Shown: positions 1 through 8,041 of the stretch, one piece after another
Layout of the letters: every line of letters starts with the position of its first letter
Numbering within the stretch: the stretch's first letter is position 1
NCBI RefSeq assembly: GCF_019890725.1
Contig: NZ_JAINZZ010000060.1
Location: forward strand, 1 to 49,541
Source: Actinacidiphila acidipaludis
GTDB taxonomy: Bacteria > Actinomycetota > Actinomycetes > Streptomycetales > Streptomycetaceae
Reading direction: 5' to 3'
Length of the DNA stretch: 49,541 bases
Made by a program: the position numbers and the translations under genes
The notes under the pieces: model-generated
The model's input: only the letters and a program-made list of their open reading frames with translations
Databases searched by the model: none
What the model was told of the DNA's origin: nothing

Positions 1-87
1 ACCCGTTTCCCGCGCGATCCCTCCAGGCGGACACACGGCTCCGCCCGTCCCCCCACCCCCACGATCCCCAGAAGCAGAGGTCCGCCG

Positions 88-1131
88 ATGACTCGGCCCC
101 TTCACTCGCTGGCGACAGGCATCGTCGCCGCCGCGCTCGCCCTGGCCGGCACCCTGGCCTACGGCGGCGTGAACGCCACCGCGTCCCACGCCGCCACCTG
201 CAACGGCTACGTCGGACTGACCTTCGACGACGGCCCCTCCAACGATCACACGCCGGCCGTCCTCAACGCCCTCAAGCAGAACGGCCTGCGGGCCACCATG
301 TTCAACGAGGGCCAGTACGCCGCTTCCTACCCGGCCCAGGTGCGGGCCGAGATCGCCGCCGGCATGTGGGTCGGCAACCACAGCTACACCCATCCCCACC
401 TCATCCAGGAGAGTCAGTCCCAGATCGATTCCGAGGTCGGCCAGACCCAGCAGGCCATCGCCAACGCCGGTGGCGGGACGCCCCGGCTGTTCCGGCCGCC
501 CTACGGCGAGACCAACGCCACCCTGAAGTCGGTCGAGGCCAAGTACGGCCTGACCGAGATCATCTGGGACGTCGACTCCCAGGACTGGAACGGCGCCTCC
601 ACGGACGCGATCGTGCAGGCCAACTCCCGGCTCACCAACGGGCAGATCATCCTGATGCACGAGTGGCCGGCGAACACCCTCGCCGCGATCCCGCGTATCG
701 CGCAGATGCTGGCGGGCAAGGGCCTGTGCGCCGGCATGATCTCCCCGCAGACCGGCCGGGCCGTCGCCCCCACCGACGGCGGCGGCACGGGCGGCGGGAC
801 CGGCGGCACCACCGGAGGCGGCACCGGGGGAACCACCGGCGGTACCACGGGCGGCGGCGGAGGCGGTGGCTGCACCGCGACGCTCTCCGCCGGCCAGTCG
901 TGGAGCGACCGGTACAACCTCAATGTCGCGGTCGCGGGTTCGGGCAACTGGACGGTGACGATGAACGTGCCGTCGCCGGAGAAGATCATCGCGACCTGGA
1001 ACATCAGTGCCAGTTGGCCGAGCGCTCAGGTGCTGGTGGCCAAGCCCAACGGCAGTGGCGACAACTGGGGCGTGACCATCCAGACCAACGGCAGCTGGAC
1101 CTGGCCCACGGTCTCCTGCAGTACGAGCTGA
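88..1131 (+). CDS. Secreted CE4 polysaccharide deacetylase with C-terminal cellulose-binding module
   Basis: This 347-residue secreted enzyme removes acetyl groups from a polysaccharide, most likely acetylxylan or chitin. A signal peptide covers about residues 1-36. All NodB (CE4) motifs are visible: TFDDGPS with D47/D48, the metal-binding HSYTH (H98, H102), RPPYGE at 136-141, WDVDSQDW near 160-167, and ILMHE with H191. A Gly/Thr linker (about 230-261) leads to a CBM2-like domain bounded by cysteines (C262 to C344) with Trp residues suited to flat cellulose or chitin surfaces. The order signal-NodB-linker-CBM2 matches Streptomyces acetylxylan esterases of the AxeA type. The ATG follows a weak purine-rich site (agcagagg). 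A strong hairpin follows the gene. Acetylxylan esterase and chitin deacetylase cannot be separated from sequence alone. Confidence 0.93.
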   Translation: MTRPLHSLATGIVAAALALAGTLAYGGVNATASHAATCNGYVGLTFDDGPSNDHTPAVLNALKQNGLRATMFNEGQYAASYPAQVRAEIAAGMWVGNHSYTHPHLIQESQSQIDSEVGQTQQAIANAGGGTPRLFRPPYGETNATLKSVEAKYGLTEIIWDVDSQDWNGASTDAIVQANSRLTNGQIILMHEWPANTLAAIPRIAQMLAGKGLCAGMISPQTGRAVAPTDGGGTGGGTGGTTGGGTGGTTGGTTGGGGGGGCTATLSAGQSWSDRYNLNVAVAGSGNWTVTMNVPSPEKIIATWNISASWPSAQVLVAKPNGSGDNWGVTIQTNGSWTWPTVSCSTS

Positions 1132-1172
1132 CGCCTCATCCGTAGCAACCCCCGCACCCCGTACCTCCCCGC

Positions 1173-1202
1173 GGGCGCGGCGGCCGTTCGGCCGCCGCGC
1201 CC
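1173..1202 (+). terminator. Intrinsic-type terminator hairpin after the CE4 gene
   Basis: A perfect 13-bp GC stem (1173-1185 with 1190-1202) encloses a GTTC loop, 42 bases after the deacetylase stop codon. There is no clear U-tract, which is usual for actinobacterial terminators. Confidence 0.75.
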
Positions 1203-1346
1203 TTGGCGTTCCCGGCCACCTGGTGATGTTACCGATGCCATGACGAGACGGACGGAGCATCGGACAAGCACGCCAGACCGAACCGTGACGGCGCAGCATG
1301 GGCGGGCAACGCACACAAGCTCAGCCGTACTTCGTTCCCCGCACTC

Positions 1347-1375
1347 TTGGCATCGATAACAACCTCTGCCATAGT
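1347..1375 (+). promoter_or_regulatory. Housekeeping-type promoter for the ricin-lectin gene
   Basis: TTGGCA (1347-1352) and CATAGT (1370-1375) are separated by 17 bases. They sit in the least GC-rich part of the 283-base gap between 1132 and 1414. The expected transcript would have a leader of about 33 nt containing the aaggag ribosome site at 1404-1409. Apart from this promoter and the terminator at 1173-1202, nothing else is recognisable in the gap. Confidence 0.5.
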
Positions 1376-1414
1376 TCCGGCTGACTCGTTCGCCCCCCAC
1401 GTCAAGGAGTACTC

Positions 1415-3628
1415 GTGTCAGCTCCTCGGGCAAGACTCTTCGGCGCCGTCGCCGCGGCGGTGCTGGCCCTCACCGCCGGCGGCCCTGCCACCGTCTCCGT
1501 CGCGCCGGCCGCCGCCGCGGCCCGCGCCTACACCGTCACGGTCGGCGCGAAGGGGACCTGGTCCAGCCCCGACGACACCCCGGCCGCCGCGTACATCGAC
1601 AAGGACGGCACGTTCTACTACCAGCAGTCCCACTCCCTGTACGGCGCGAGCGACAGCCGCCAGTGGAGCTTCTTCACCGGCACCACGTTCGACACGGCCA
1701 CCCGCTCGACCGCGATCGGCAACGCCGGCACCAACGCGGACACGACGGTGTTCTGCAACAACAGCCCCACCGGCGTGGAGGCGACCGCCGCCCCCGCCGG
1801 ATCCGGCTACTCCCAGCGGAACTACTGCGACCTGGCCGGTGTGTGGGTCGACCCCGACACGGGCGACTGGTACGGGCTGGTGCACAACGAGTTCACCCCG
1901 CAACCCTTCGGCGACGGCGTCCACTTCGACGCGATCGACTACGCGGTGTCCAAGGACCAGGGCAGGACCTGGACCATCAAGGGGCACGCCCTCACGTCGC
2001 CGTACAGCACCAGGCGCGGGGACACGGCCGCGTTCCCCAACCAGACCTACTCCTACGGGGACGGCGACCAGCGGCTGTTCGTCGACACCGCCTCCGGCTA
2101 CTTCTACGTGTATTACGGCTCGCGCGTGATCGACAAGAACGGCGGCTGGAAGGCGTTCTACGAGCACGTGGCCCGGGCGCCGCTGTCGTCGAAGATGGCG
2201 ACCGGCTCCTGGCAGAAGTGGTACGGCGGTTCGTGGTCGCAGCCGGGCGTCGGCGGCAGGGAGAGCAACGTCGTGCCGGTCACCCCGGGCGACACGACGG
2301 GCTACACGCCGACGTCGAAGGAGTACAGCCCGGCGACCACCGGGACCACCGACCAGCAGGTGGCGGCGGGCACGGCCCCGCCCACGTCACCGCTGTTCGT
2401 CATGGACGTCACCTACGACGCCTACCTCGGGCTCTACATCGGCGAGCCGCAGGCCGTCGACCAGTCGGGCGGCGCCCCGCAGCAGTTCTACGCCACCGAC
2501 AACCTCGCCACCCAGAAGTGGACGCTGATCGGTGACACCGGCGGCTACACCGACGCCTCCTGGTACCGCTGGTTCCTGGACGGAGTGAACCGGACGAGCT
2601 CCACGATCGTCGGCAAGTCCTTCCGCTCCTACTGCTCGTTCGGGTGCTCGGGGACCTCCTCCTCGGAGTACGTCGACCTCACCATCGGCTCGTCCGCTCC
2701 TCCCGCGGCGCCCTTCGACCCGGCCAGGACCTACCGCGTCGCCGCCGGGAACGGCCGCGTCCTCGCGCAGGTCCCGGGATCGTCCGCCACCACCTCCCTG
2801 GCGGCCGCGAGCGGGACCGGACTCGACGCCTGGACGTTCGCCGCGATCGGTGACGGCTCGTATCGCGTCGCCAACGCCTCCACCGGGCAGTTGCTCGGTG
2901 TCGACTCCACCTCCACCAGCCGCCGGGCCTGGGGCACCGCACCCACCGCCACGGCGGCCGGCACCGGAGGACCCTCTGTCGGCCAGCAGTGGTTCGTCAT
3001 CCCCGGCACCTCGGTCGCCGACGGCACCGCGACCGGGACCTACCGGCTCGTCAACCGTTACAGCGGTCTGGTGATCGGGCTGTCCGGGGCCGCCGGCCGC
3101 CTCGCCGAGACCACGCCCACCCGGGCCTGGACCGACACCAGCGGCAGCGGCGTCGGCGCCGGGCGCACCGCGTCCGAGCAGACCCTGAGCATCACTCCGG
3201 TCGGCACCTCCGGCGGTTCGCTCGACGGAGCCCACGCCCTCACCGATTCGGGCAAGGCACTCGACGACCCGGGCCACAGCACGACCGCCGGCACCCAGCT
3301 CATCACCTGGGGTCCCAACGGCGGGCCGAACCAGACCTGGACGTTCACCCAGCAGGCCGACGGCTCCTACCAGCTCACCAACGGCGAGTCCGGACTGTGC
3401 GCGGACGTGGACGGGGGCTCCACCGGCGCGGGTGCCGCGGTCATCCAGTGGACCTGCACCGGGGGCGCCAACCAGCGCTGGAAGGCCTCCCCCCGGCCCG
3501 ACGGCACGTACACCCTCGCCTCCGTCAAGAGCGGCCTGCTGCTGACCACCGCCTCCGGCAGCGACGGCGCCCTGGTCACCCAGCAGGCGGACACCGGCTC
3601 GGCGCTGCAGCACTGGACGATCGCCTAG
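1415..3628 (+). CDS. Secreted beta-propeller protein with C-terminal ricin-type lectin repeats
   Basis: This 737-residue protein starts at GTG, supported by aaggag 6 bases upstream. A signal peptide ends in an Ala-rich stretch near residue 38. Residues about 40-430 look like a sialidase/GH43-style beta-propeller: repeated aromatic strands, Asp-rich turns such as WVDPDTGDWYGLVHNEF, and SKDQGRTW, which resembles an Asp-box. I see no decisive catalytic signature. A beta-trefoil-like region begins near 435. Residues about 600-737 form a ricin B domain with NQTW, NQRW and LQHW in the Q-x-W positions, which bind sugars. The protein is probably a carbohydrate-binding or glycan-hydrolysing exoprotein acting alongside the deacetylase upstream, but the substrate is unknown. 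Its stop codon is shared with the convergent glycosylase gene. Confidence 0.8.
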   Translation: MSAPRARLFGAVAAAVLALTAGGPATVSVAPAAAAARAYTVTVGAKGTWSSPDDTPAAAYIDKDGTFYYQQSHSLYGASDSRQWSFFTGTTFDTATRSTAIGNAGTNADTTVFCNNSPTGVEATAAPAGSGYSQRNYCDLAGVWVDPDTGDWYGLVHNEFTPQPFGDGVHFDAIDYAVSKDQGRTWTIKGHALTSPYSTRRGDTAAFPNQTYSYGDGDQRLFVDTASGYFYVYYGSRVIDKNGGWKAFYEHVARAPLSSKMATGSWQKWYGGSWSQPGVGGRESNVVPVTPGDTTGYTPTSKEYSPATTGTTDQQVAAGTAPPTSPLFVMDVTYDAYLGLYIGEPQAVDQSGGAPQQFYATDNLATQKWTLIGDTGGYTDASWYRWFLDGVNRTSSTIVGKSFRSYCSFGCSGTSSSEYVDLTIGSSAPPAAPFDPARTYRVAAGNGRVLAQVPGSSATTSLAAASGTGLDAWTFAAIGDGSYRVANASTGQLLGVDSTSTSRRAWGTAPTATAAGTGGPSVGQQWFVIPGTSVADGTATGTYRLVNRYSGLVIGLSGAAGRLAETTPTRAWTDTSGSGVGAGRTASEQTLSITPVGTSGGSLDGAHALTDSGKALDDPGHSTTAGTQLITWGPNGGPNQTWTFTQQADGSYQLTNGESGLCADVDGGSTGAGAAVIQWTCTGGANQRWKASPRPDGTYTLASVKSGLLLTTASGSDGALVTQQADTGSALQHWTIA

Positions 3629-4485
3629 CCGTTCCGCCGGTGTGAAGCCCCCGGCGGGTCGCCCCCTGCCCGCCGGGGGCGCCTCGCCGTCGGCCCGACC
3701 TGGCGCGGTTGGCAGTGGGGGCAGAACACCGTCGTACGGCCGGAGACGCGGATGCTGCCCAGGGAGGTGGAACAGCGCGGACAGGTACGCTCGCGGCCCT
3801 CGCGGTGCCCGGTCAGCCACGACGGACGGCCGGGGACGCGGCCGGCCCGCACCGAGAGCCGCAGGACCTGCCGCATCGCGCCGTAGAGGTGCCGGCCCTC
3901 CTCGGCGGACAGCCGGTCCGCCGGGCGCGCCGGATGGACGCGGGCCCGCCACAGGATCTCGTCGGCCAGCAGGTTGCCGAGTCCGGCGAGCACGGACTGG
4001 TCCATCAGCACCGTCTTGATCCGGGCCCGGCGTCCGGCCAGCAGGTCCAGGAACGGCTCGCGGTCCAGGGACAGCGCATCCGGCCCCTGTCCGGCGAGCG
4101 CCCGCTCCACCGCCGCCTCGTCGTCGGCGAGCCGCAGGCCCTGCAGCTTGCGCTGGTCCTGGTACCGCAGGTCCCGGCCGCCGGTCAGGCCGAAGCGGAC
4201 CCGGTCGTACCGGTGCGCGGGCTCGCCGGGCGAGCAGCACAGGAGCCGGCCGGTCATGCCGAAGTGGAGGAGCACGGCCGCGTCACCGTCGGTACGCAGG
4301 ATCAGGTACTTGCCCCGCCGTTCGGGCGCGGCCAGCCGCCGGCCCTCCAGGGCCCGGCGCAACCGGGCGGCGCTCACGCCGCGCAGCACCCCCGCGTCCG
4401 CCACCTCGACCTTCTCGACGCGGCGGCCGGTCCCGCACGAGTCCAGGACGTCCCGGAACCCCTCGACGTCCGGCAGTTCGGGCAT
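3625..4485 (-). CDS. Fpg/Nei-family DNA glycosylase
   Basis: This 286-residue base-excision repair enzyme removes oxidised bases and cleaves the abasic strand. The mature N-terminus begins PELPDVE, giving the catalytic N-terminal proline and adjacent glutamate; canonical Fpg has PELPEVE. A conserved lysine lies in RRGKYLIL. The helix-two-turn-helix region contains LAGLGNLLADEILW. A C-terminal zinc finger is intact, with CPRC and FCPHC. About 28 Arg/Pro/Gly-rich residues follow the finger, a non-conserved tail. The start is fixed because the catalytic proline must follow Met directly. PELPD rather than PELPE and the actinobacterial context make it uncertain whether it prefers 8-oxoguanine (MutM) or oxidised pyrimidines (Nei). 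Confidence 0.93.
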   Translation of the reverse strand: MPELPDVEGFRDVLDSCGTGRRVEKVEVADAGVLRGVSAARLRRALEGRRLAAPERRGKYLILRTDGDAAVLLHFGMTGRLLCCSPGEPAHRYDRVRFGLTGGRDLRYQDQRKLQGLRLADDEAAVERALAGQGPDALSLDREPFLDLLAGRRARIKTVLMDQSVLAGLGNLLADEILWRARVHPARPADRLSAEEGRHLYGAMRQVLRLSVRAGRVPGRPSWLTGHREGRERTCPRCSTSLGSIRVSGRTTVFCPHCQPRQVGPTARRPRRAGGDPPGASHRRNG

Positions 4486-4611
4486 GGCCTCAGGCGCCGG
4501 GCGACCGGCCCGGCGGCGCGCAGGACAGGGACGGGTGTCGCCACCCGGTGATCGAACCTCTGGGCATGACGCCCACCTCTCACATGACGGCCGCGGCCCC
4601 GGGGCCTGCCG

Positions 4612-5070
4612 TCAGGTCGTCTTCCCGGACGCCGGCGGGGTACGCGCGGCGGAGCCCGGTGCTCCGTCCGGCACGCGGCGCCCGATCCGCAGGCCGGGCC
4701 GCCGGCGGTGGACGGTCAGATAGGACAGGCCCTCGGGCCCGGCGTCGATCCGGCGGGTCGAGCCGTGGGGAAGCCACAGGAGGGCTCCCGCGGTGAGCGC
4801 CTGGTCCGCGCCGTCCGGTGTGCCCAGTGTGCCGCTGCCCGCGACGACGAGCAGCAGCACGTCGAGGTCCGGCTCGCGGTGGTCGGCCACATGCCCGCCC
4901 GGCGGCAGATGGACGACGTTGGCGTCCAGCTGTCGCCCGGACTCGGCGAGCCGCCACATCGCGCCCGCGGGTGCCGGCAGCTCCCCGGCCAGGGCCTGCA
5001 CGTCGCACAGCAGATGGGGAGCCGGTGCGGTGCCGGTCGCGCCGTCGGGGGTCTCGGAGGGCGAGGTCAT
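4612..5070 (-). CDS. Single-domain cupin protein
   Basis: This is a 152-residue cytosolic protein with no signal peptide. The cupin core is visible as GGHVADHRE (H60, H64, E66) followed by a hydrophobic strand and AGSGTL, then LWLPHGSTRRI with H102 as the second-motif histidine. Cupins of this size bind a divalent metal and act as small enzymes or ligand sensors, and nothing here identifies a substrate. The ATG at 5070 keeps the domain at full length; extending further upstream would read through the divergent promoter into the neighbouring gene. It is transcribed divergently from the HTH regulator, with only 58 bases between their starts. The tail after the cupin fold is Pro/Ala/Arg-rich. 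Confidence 0.8.
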   Translation of the reverse strand: MTSPSETPDGATGTAPAPHLLCDVQALAGELPAPAGAMWRLAESGRQLDANVVHLPPGGHVADHREPDLDVLLLVVAGSGTLGTPDGADQALTAGALLWLPHGSTRRIDAGPEGLSYLTVHRRRPGLRIGRRVPDGAPGSAARTPPASGKTT

Positions 5071-5128
5071 GCCCTTAATTATGACAGGTAGTATTTGGAG
5101 AAATTCCCCGGAGGTGAGGAGGCGGATC
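5071..5128. promoter_or_regulatory. AT-rich divergent control region between cupin and HTH regulator
   Basis: The 58-base gap contains an unusually AT-rich core at about 5074-5105. A CATAAT on the minus strand (5087-5082) lies 9 bases before the cupin start. A TAGTAT on the plus strand (5089-5094) could serve the regulator. The regulator has a strong ribosome site (gaggtgaggagg, 5111-5122). The short shared interval suggests the regulator binds here and controls both directions. Confidence 0.45.
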
Positions 5129-5935
5129 ATGGCTCGCGCCGCCGGCCCGGCCCCTTCACCGCGCGACGACGCCACCGACCCCGGCGCCGCCGGGCTGACC
5201 CCGCGCCGCCGCGCCGTGCTCGACGTGCTGCGTGCGGCCGCCGCTCCGCAGGGCGTCGTGGAGGTCGCCGAACGTCTCGCCGTCCACCCCAACACCGTGC
5301 GCTTCCACCTCGACGCGCTCGTCGCGGACGGCCACGTCGAGCGGATTCTGGAGGAGCCCTCCGGACCGGGCCGGCCCCGGACGGTCTACGCCGCGCGCGG
5401 CGGCATGGACCGCGGGGGAGCGCGGAGCTACCGCCTGCTCGCCCGCATGCTGCTCAGTCACCTGGCCGCGCCCGCCGGGAACGGCGACGCGGGTTCCGCT
5501 GCCGATGCCCGGGAGCCGTCCCGAGCCGAGACCGCCGCCGTCACCGCGACCGGTCGCGGCTGGGGCCGTCACCTCGTCGAACGCTTGCCGCCCTCGCGGA
5601 AGCCGACCGCAGACGACGCCGTCGAGCGGCTCACCGCCATGCTCGCCGACCTCGGGTTCGACCCCGAGCCGCAGGCCGCGGCGGCCGACCCGATCCGGCT
5701 GCGCCACTGCCCGTTCCTCGAGCTCGCCGAGGAGTACGGGCGGATCGTGTGCCCGCTGCATCTGGGCCTGATGCAGGGCGCGCTCGCCGAGCTGGGGGCA
5801 CCCGTGGCGGCCACCCGGCTGGAGCCGTTCGCCGAGCCCGGCGCCTGCCTGGCCCACCTGACCCGGCCGACCCCGCGACGCGAGCGGTCGCCCGAACGCA
5901 GTACCCCCTCGGACGGAGAGACACCCCAGCGATGA
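5129..5935 (+). CDS. HTH transcriptional regulator with C-terminal Cys/His cluster
   Basis: This 268-residue regulator has an ArsR/MarR-like winged helix at about residues 28-95, containing VVEVAERLAVHPNTVRFHLDAL as recognition region and a basic wing (GPGRPRTVYAA). The C-terminal half carries RHCPF (C194), RIVCPLH (C208, H211) and PGACLAH (C240, H244). That spacing recalls SufR-type and related actinobacterial regulators that ligate an iron-sulfur cluster or metal, but here only three cysteines are present. I infer a redox, nitric oxide or metal sensor; the ligand is not shown by sequence. The start at 5129 follows an excellent ribosome site. Its stop overlaps the next gene as ATGA (5932-5935), which implies translational coupling to the membrane protein. 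Confidence 0.82.
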   Translation: MARAAGPAPSPRDDATDPGAAGLTPRRRAVLDVLRAAAAPQGVVEVAERLAVHPNTVRFHLDALVADGHVERILEEPSGPGRPRTVYAARGGMDRGGARSYRLLARMLLSHLAAPAGNGDAGSAADAREPSRAETAAVTATGRGWGRHLVERLPPSRKPTADDAVERLTAMLADLGFDPEPQAAAADPIRLRHCPFLELAEEYGRIVCPLHLGLMQGALAELGAPVAATRLEPFAEPGACLAHLTRPTPRRERSPERSTPSDGETPQR

Positions 5936-6366
5936 ACACCACCTCAGCGGCGGCGGCCGGCGCCGTCACCTTCGTCTGGCTCGGCATGGTGCTGGCCATC
6001 TCGTTCCTGGAGGCACCGCTGAAGTTCCGCGCGCCCGGAGTGACGATCCCCATCGGGCTGGGGATCGGACGCCTGGTGTTCCGGGCGCTCAATCTCGTCG
6101 AGGCGGTCTTCGCGGTCGTCGTGATCGCCCTCGTGGCCACCGCCGGCCCGACGGCGGCCGCCGTCGCCCTCACCGCCGTCGCCGCGGCGGTGCTCGTGGT
6201 GCAACTGGTCGCCGTCCGTCCGCCCCTCAACCGGCGGTCCGACGCGGTGCTGGCCGGTGAGGACCCCGCCGAGCACCGCTCCAGCGTCCACCTCTTCTAC
6301 GTGGGCCTGGAGATCGTGAAGGTCGCCGCGCTGATCGCGCTGGGCTGCGTGCTCCTGGCCCGGTAG
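5932..6366 (+). CDS. Small four-helix membrane protein coupled to the HTH regulator
   Basis: This 144-residue protein has about four hydrophobic segments: VTFVWLGMVLAISFLE, a segment in the LVFRALNLVEAVFAVVVIALVAT stretch, the Ala/Val-rich helix after it, and IVKVAALIALGCVLLAR at the C-terminus. Conserved-looking polar positions are the Glu in FLEAPLKF and the Arg/Asn in FRALNLVE. It has no signal peptide and I do not recognise a named family. The ATG overlaps the regulator stop, so the two are made together. The pairing suggests that the regulator controls a membrane function, for example transport or electron transfer, but this is inference. Confidence 0.75.
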   Translation: MNTTSAAAAGAVTFVWLGMVLAISFLEAPLKFRAPGVTIPIGLGIGRLVFRALNLVEAVFAVVVIALVATAGPTAAAVALTAVAAAVLVVQLVAVRPPLNRRSDAVLAGEDPAEHRSSVHLFYVGLEIVKVAALIALGCVLLAR

Positions 6367-6394
6367 GCGGGGCGTTCGGGGCCCGCCGTCCGGC

Positions 6395-6419
6395 GCATCC
6401 CCGGTGGCCCTCTGGGTAG
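6395..6419 (+). promoter_or_regulatory. Sigma-B-like promoter upstream of MFS exporter
   Basis: GCAT (6395-6398) is followed by 15 bases and GGGTAG (6414-6419), fitting the Streptomyces sigma-B pattern G-N-N-T, 14-16 bases, GGGTA. The implied transcript would start only a few bases before the ATG at 6430, so translation would be nearly leaderless or begin at the ATG at 6445. Confidence 0.35.
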
Positions 6420-6429
6420 GGGGCCGGGC

Positions 6430-7863
6430 ATGGCCAACGGGTTGATGACGAGACTGCGGCAGGCGGCGCCCCGGCCCGGGGCCGGCGGCGCCTCGCCGAA
6501 CACCGTCCTGGTCGTGATGTGCGTCGGCTACTTCCTGGTGCTGCTGGACGTGACCGTCGTCAACGTGGCGCTGCCGCGCATCGGGTCCTCGCTCGGCGCG
6601 GGCGTCAGCGGCCTGCAGTGGACGGTGGACGCCTACGCCCTGGCCCTGGCCTCGCTCATGCTGGCCAGCGGGACCGTCGGCGACCTGCTGGGTCACCGCC
6701 GGGTGGTGCTCGCCGGCCTGGCCGTCTTCGGCGTCGGGTCGCTGGCCTGCGGACTCGCACCCGACGTGGGCTCCCTCGTCGCCGCCCGGGCCGTGCAGGG
6801 TGTCGGCGCGGCGCTCCTGCTGCCCGGGACCCTGGCGATCATCAGCCACGCGTACGCCGACGAGGCCGAACAGGCACGGGCGATCGGCGTCTGGGCGGGC
6901 ATCGGCAGCCTCGCCCTCCCCGCGGGACCGCTGCTGGGCGGCGTGCTGATCTCCGGATTCGGCTGGCGGGCGATCTTCCTGCTCAACGTGCCCATCGTGC
7001 TGCTGTCCCTCGGCGCCGTCGTCCTCACCGTCCGGGAGAGCCGCGAACCGCGCGCCGGGCGGTTCGACGTCCCGGGACTGCTGTTCGGCTGCGGGGCCCT
7101 GCTCGCCACGGTCTTCGCGTTCGTCCAGGCCGGCCGGTCGGGTGTCGGCTCGCCCGTGGTGATCGGCGCCGCGATCGCGGCGGTGGTGCTGCTCGGCGCG
7201 CTCGTGGTGACCGAGCGGCGGGCCGGCGACGAGGCGATGCTGCCGCCGGCCCTGCTGCGGCGTCCTGTCTTCGGGGCGGCCAACACCGCCGCCGGGGTGA
7301 TGAACCTCTGCACCCTGGGGCTGTTGTTCGTGCTGATGCTGTTCCTGCAGTCGGTCCAGCACCACTCGCCGCTGGCCGCAGGCGTGCTCATCCTGCCGCT
7401 CTTCCTCCCGCTGGCGGTCGTCGCGCCGCTGGGCGGCCGGATGACGAGCCGGCTCGGCGCACGGCTGCCGGGGACGGCGGGGCTCGCCGTCGCCGCGGTG
7501 GGACTCGCCCTGCTGGCCCGGGCGGAACCGGGTTCGGGATGGCTGGTGCTGCTGCCCGCGTTCCTGCTGTGGGGCGCGGGCATGGGCCTGCTGACGCCCG
7601 CCGTGGTCGCGGCGGCCGTCGCCGCGGTGCCGGGGGAGCGGGCCGGACTGGCATCGGCGATCAGCAACACCGCGCGTCAGACCGGCGGCGCGGTCGGGAT
7701 CGCGGTGGCGGGCGCCGTGGCCGGACAGCCGGGAAGCGGCGGGCACTTCGTCCGCGGCTTCCATGTGCTCGCCCTCGGCAGCGCGGTCCTCTATCTCGCC
7801 GCCGCCGCGCTCGTCGCCGCCCTGCTTCCCGGCGCGCCCCCGCCGGACGAGCGGAAGCCCTGA
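6430..7863 (+). CDS. MFS drug:proton antiporter, DHA2 (14-helix) family
   Basis: This 477-residue inner-membrane exporter has the DHA2 signatures: LDVTVVNVALP in helix 1, motif A GDLLGHRRV between helices 2 and 3, AVQGVGAALLLPGTLAII in helix 4, and the antiporter motif LPAGPLLGG in helix 5. The hydrophobic pattern fits about 14 helices. Such proteins expel drugs or endogenous metabolites using the proton gradient; the substrate cannot be inferred. It follows the small membrane protein by 63 bases and may be cotranscribed, but it has its own candidate promoter. An alternative start is ATG 6445, which would remove five residues. No dedicated regulator adjoins it except the cysteine-containing HTH protein two genes upstream. 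Confidence 0.9.
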   Translation: MANGLMTRLRQAAPRPGAGGASPNTVLVVMCVGYFLVLLDVTVVNVALPRIGSSLGAGVSGLQWTVDAYALALASLMLASGTVGDLLGHRRVVLAGLAVFGVGSLACGLAPDVGSLVAARAVQGVGAALLLPGTLAIISHAYADEAEQARAIGVWAGIGSLALPAGPLLGGVLISGFGWRAIFLLNVPIVLLSLGAVVLTVRESREPRAGRFDVPGLLFGCGALLATVFAFVQAGRSGVGSPVVIGAAIAAVVLLGALVVTERRAGDEAMLPPALLRRPVFGAANTAAGVMNLCTLGLLFVLMLFLQSVQHHSPLAAGVLILPLFLPLAVVAPLGGRMTSRLGARLPGTAGLAVAAVGLALLARAEPGSGWLVLLPAFLLWGAGMGLLTPAVVAAAVAAVPGERAGLASAISNTARQTGGAVGIAVAGAVAGQPGSGGHFVRGFHVLALGSAVLYLAAAALVAALLPGAPPPDERKP

Positions 7864-7895
7864 CGAGTACGGGCCCCTTCGTGCATGCACGGGCA

Positions 7896-7933
7896 TTGAC
7901 GTGCGATCACGCTGACGTTAGCGTTCACACGCT
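7896..7933 (+). promoter_or_regulatory. Promoter and operator of the GH35 gene
   Basis: TTGACG (7896-7901) and TAGCGT (7919-7924) are exactly 17 bases apart, a good housekeeping promoter. An inverted repeat with 5-bp arms (AGCGT, TCAC, ACGCT; 7920-7933) covers the -10 element and start point, the expected place for a repressor. A separate 10-bp palindrome (GTGCATGCAC) lies at 7881-7890. The leader would be about 110 nt. Confidence 0.5.
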
Positions 7934-8041
7934 CACGTTCCAACAATCTTCGACACATTCGAACGTCACGTCCGACATTCGCTTGGGTGTCACATCGGTC
8001 GCACCGGCCGCCCACGGCCGCATCCGCTCAAGGGGACCGCA

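Noticed and set aside
501..1004. Antisense frame with a polyproline stretch over the CE4 gene
   Set aside because: The proline run is only the complement of the Gly/Thr linker codons. No start signal or domain supports it.
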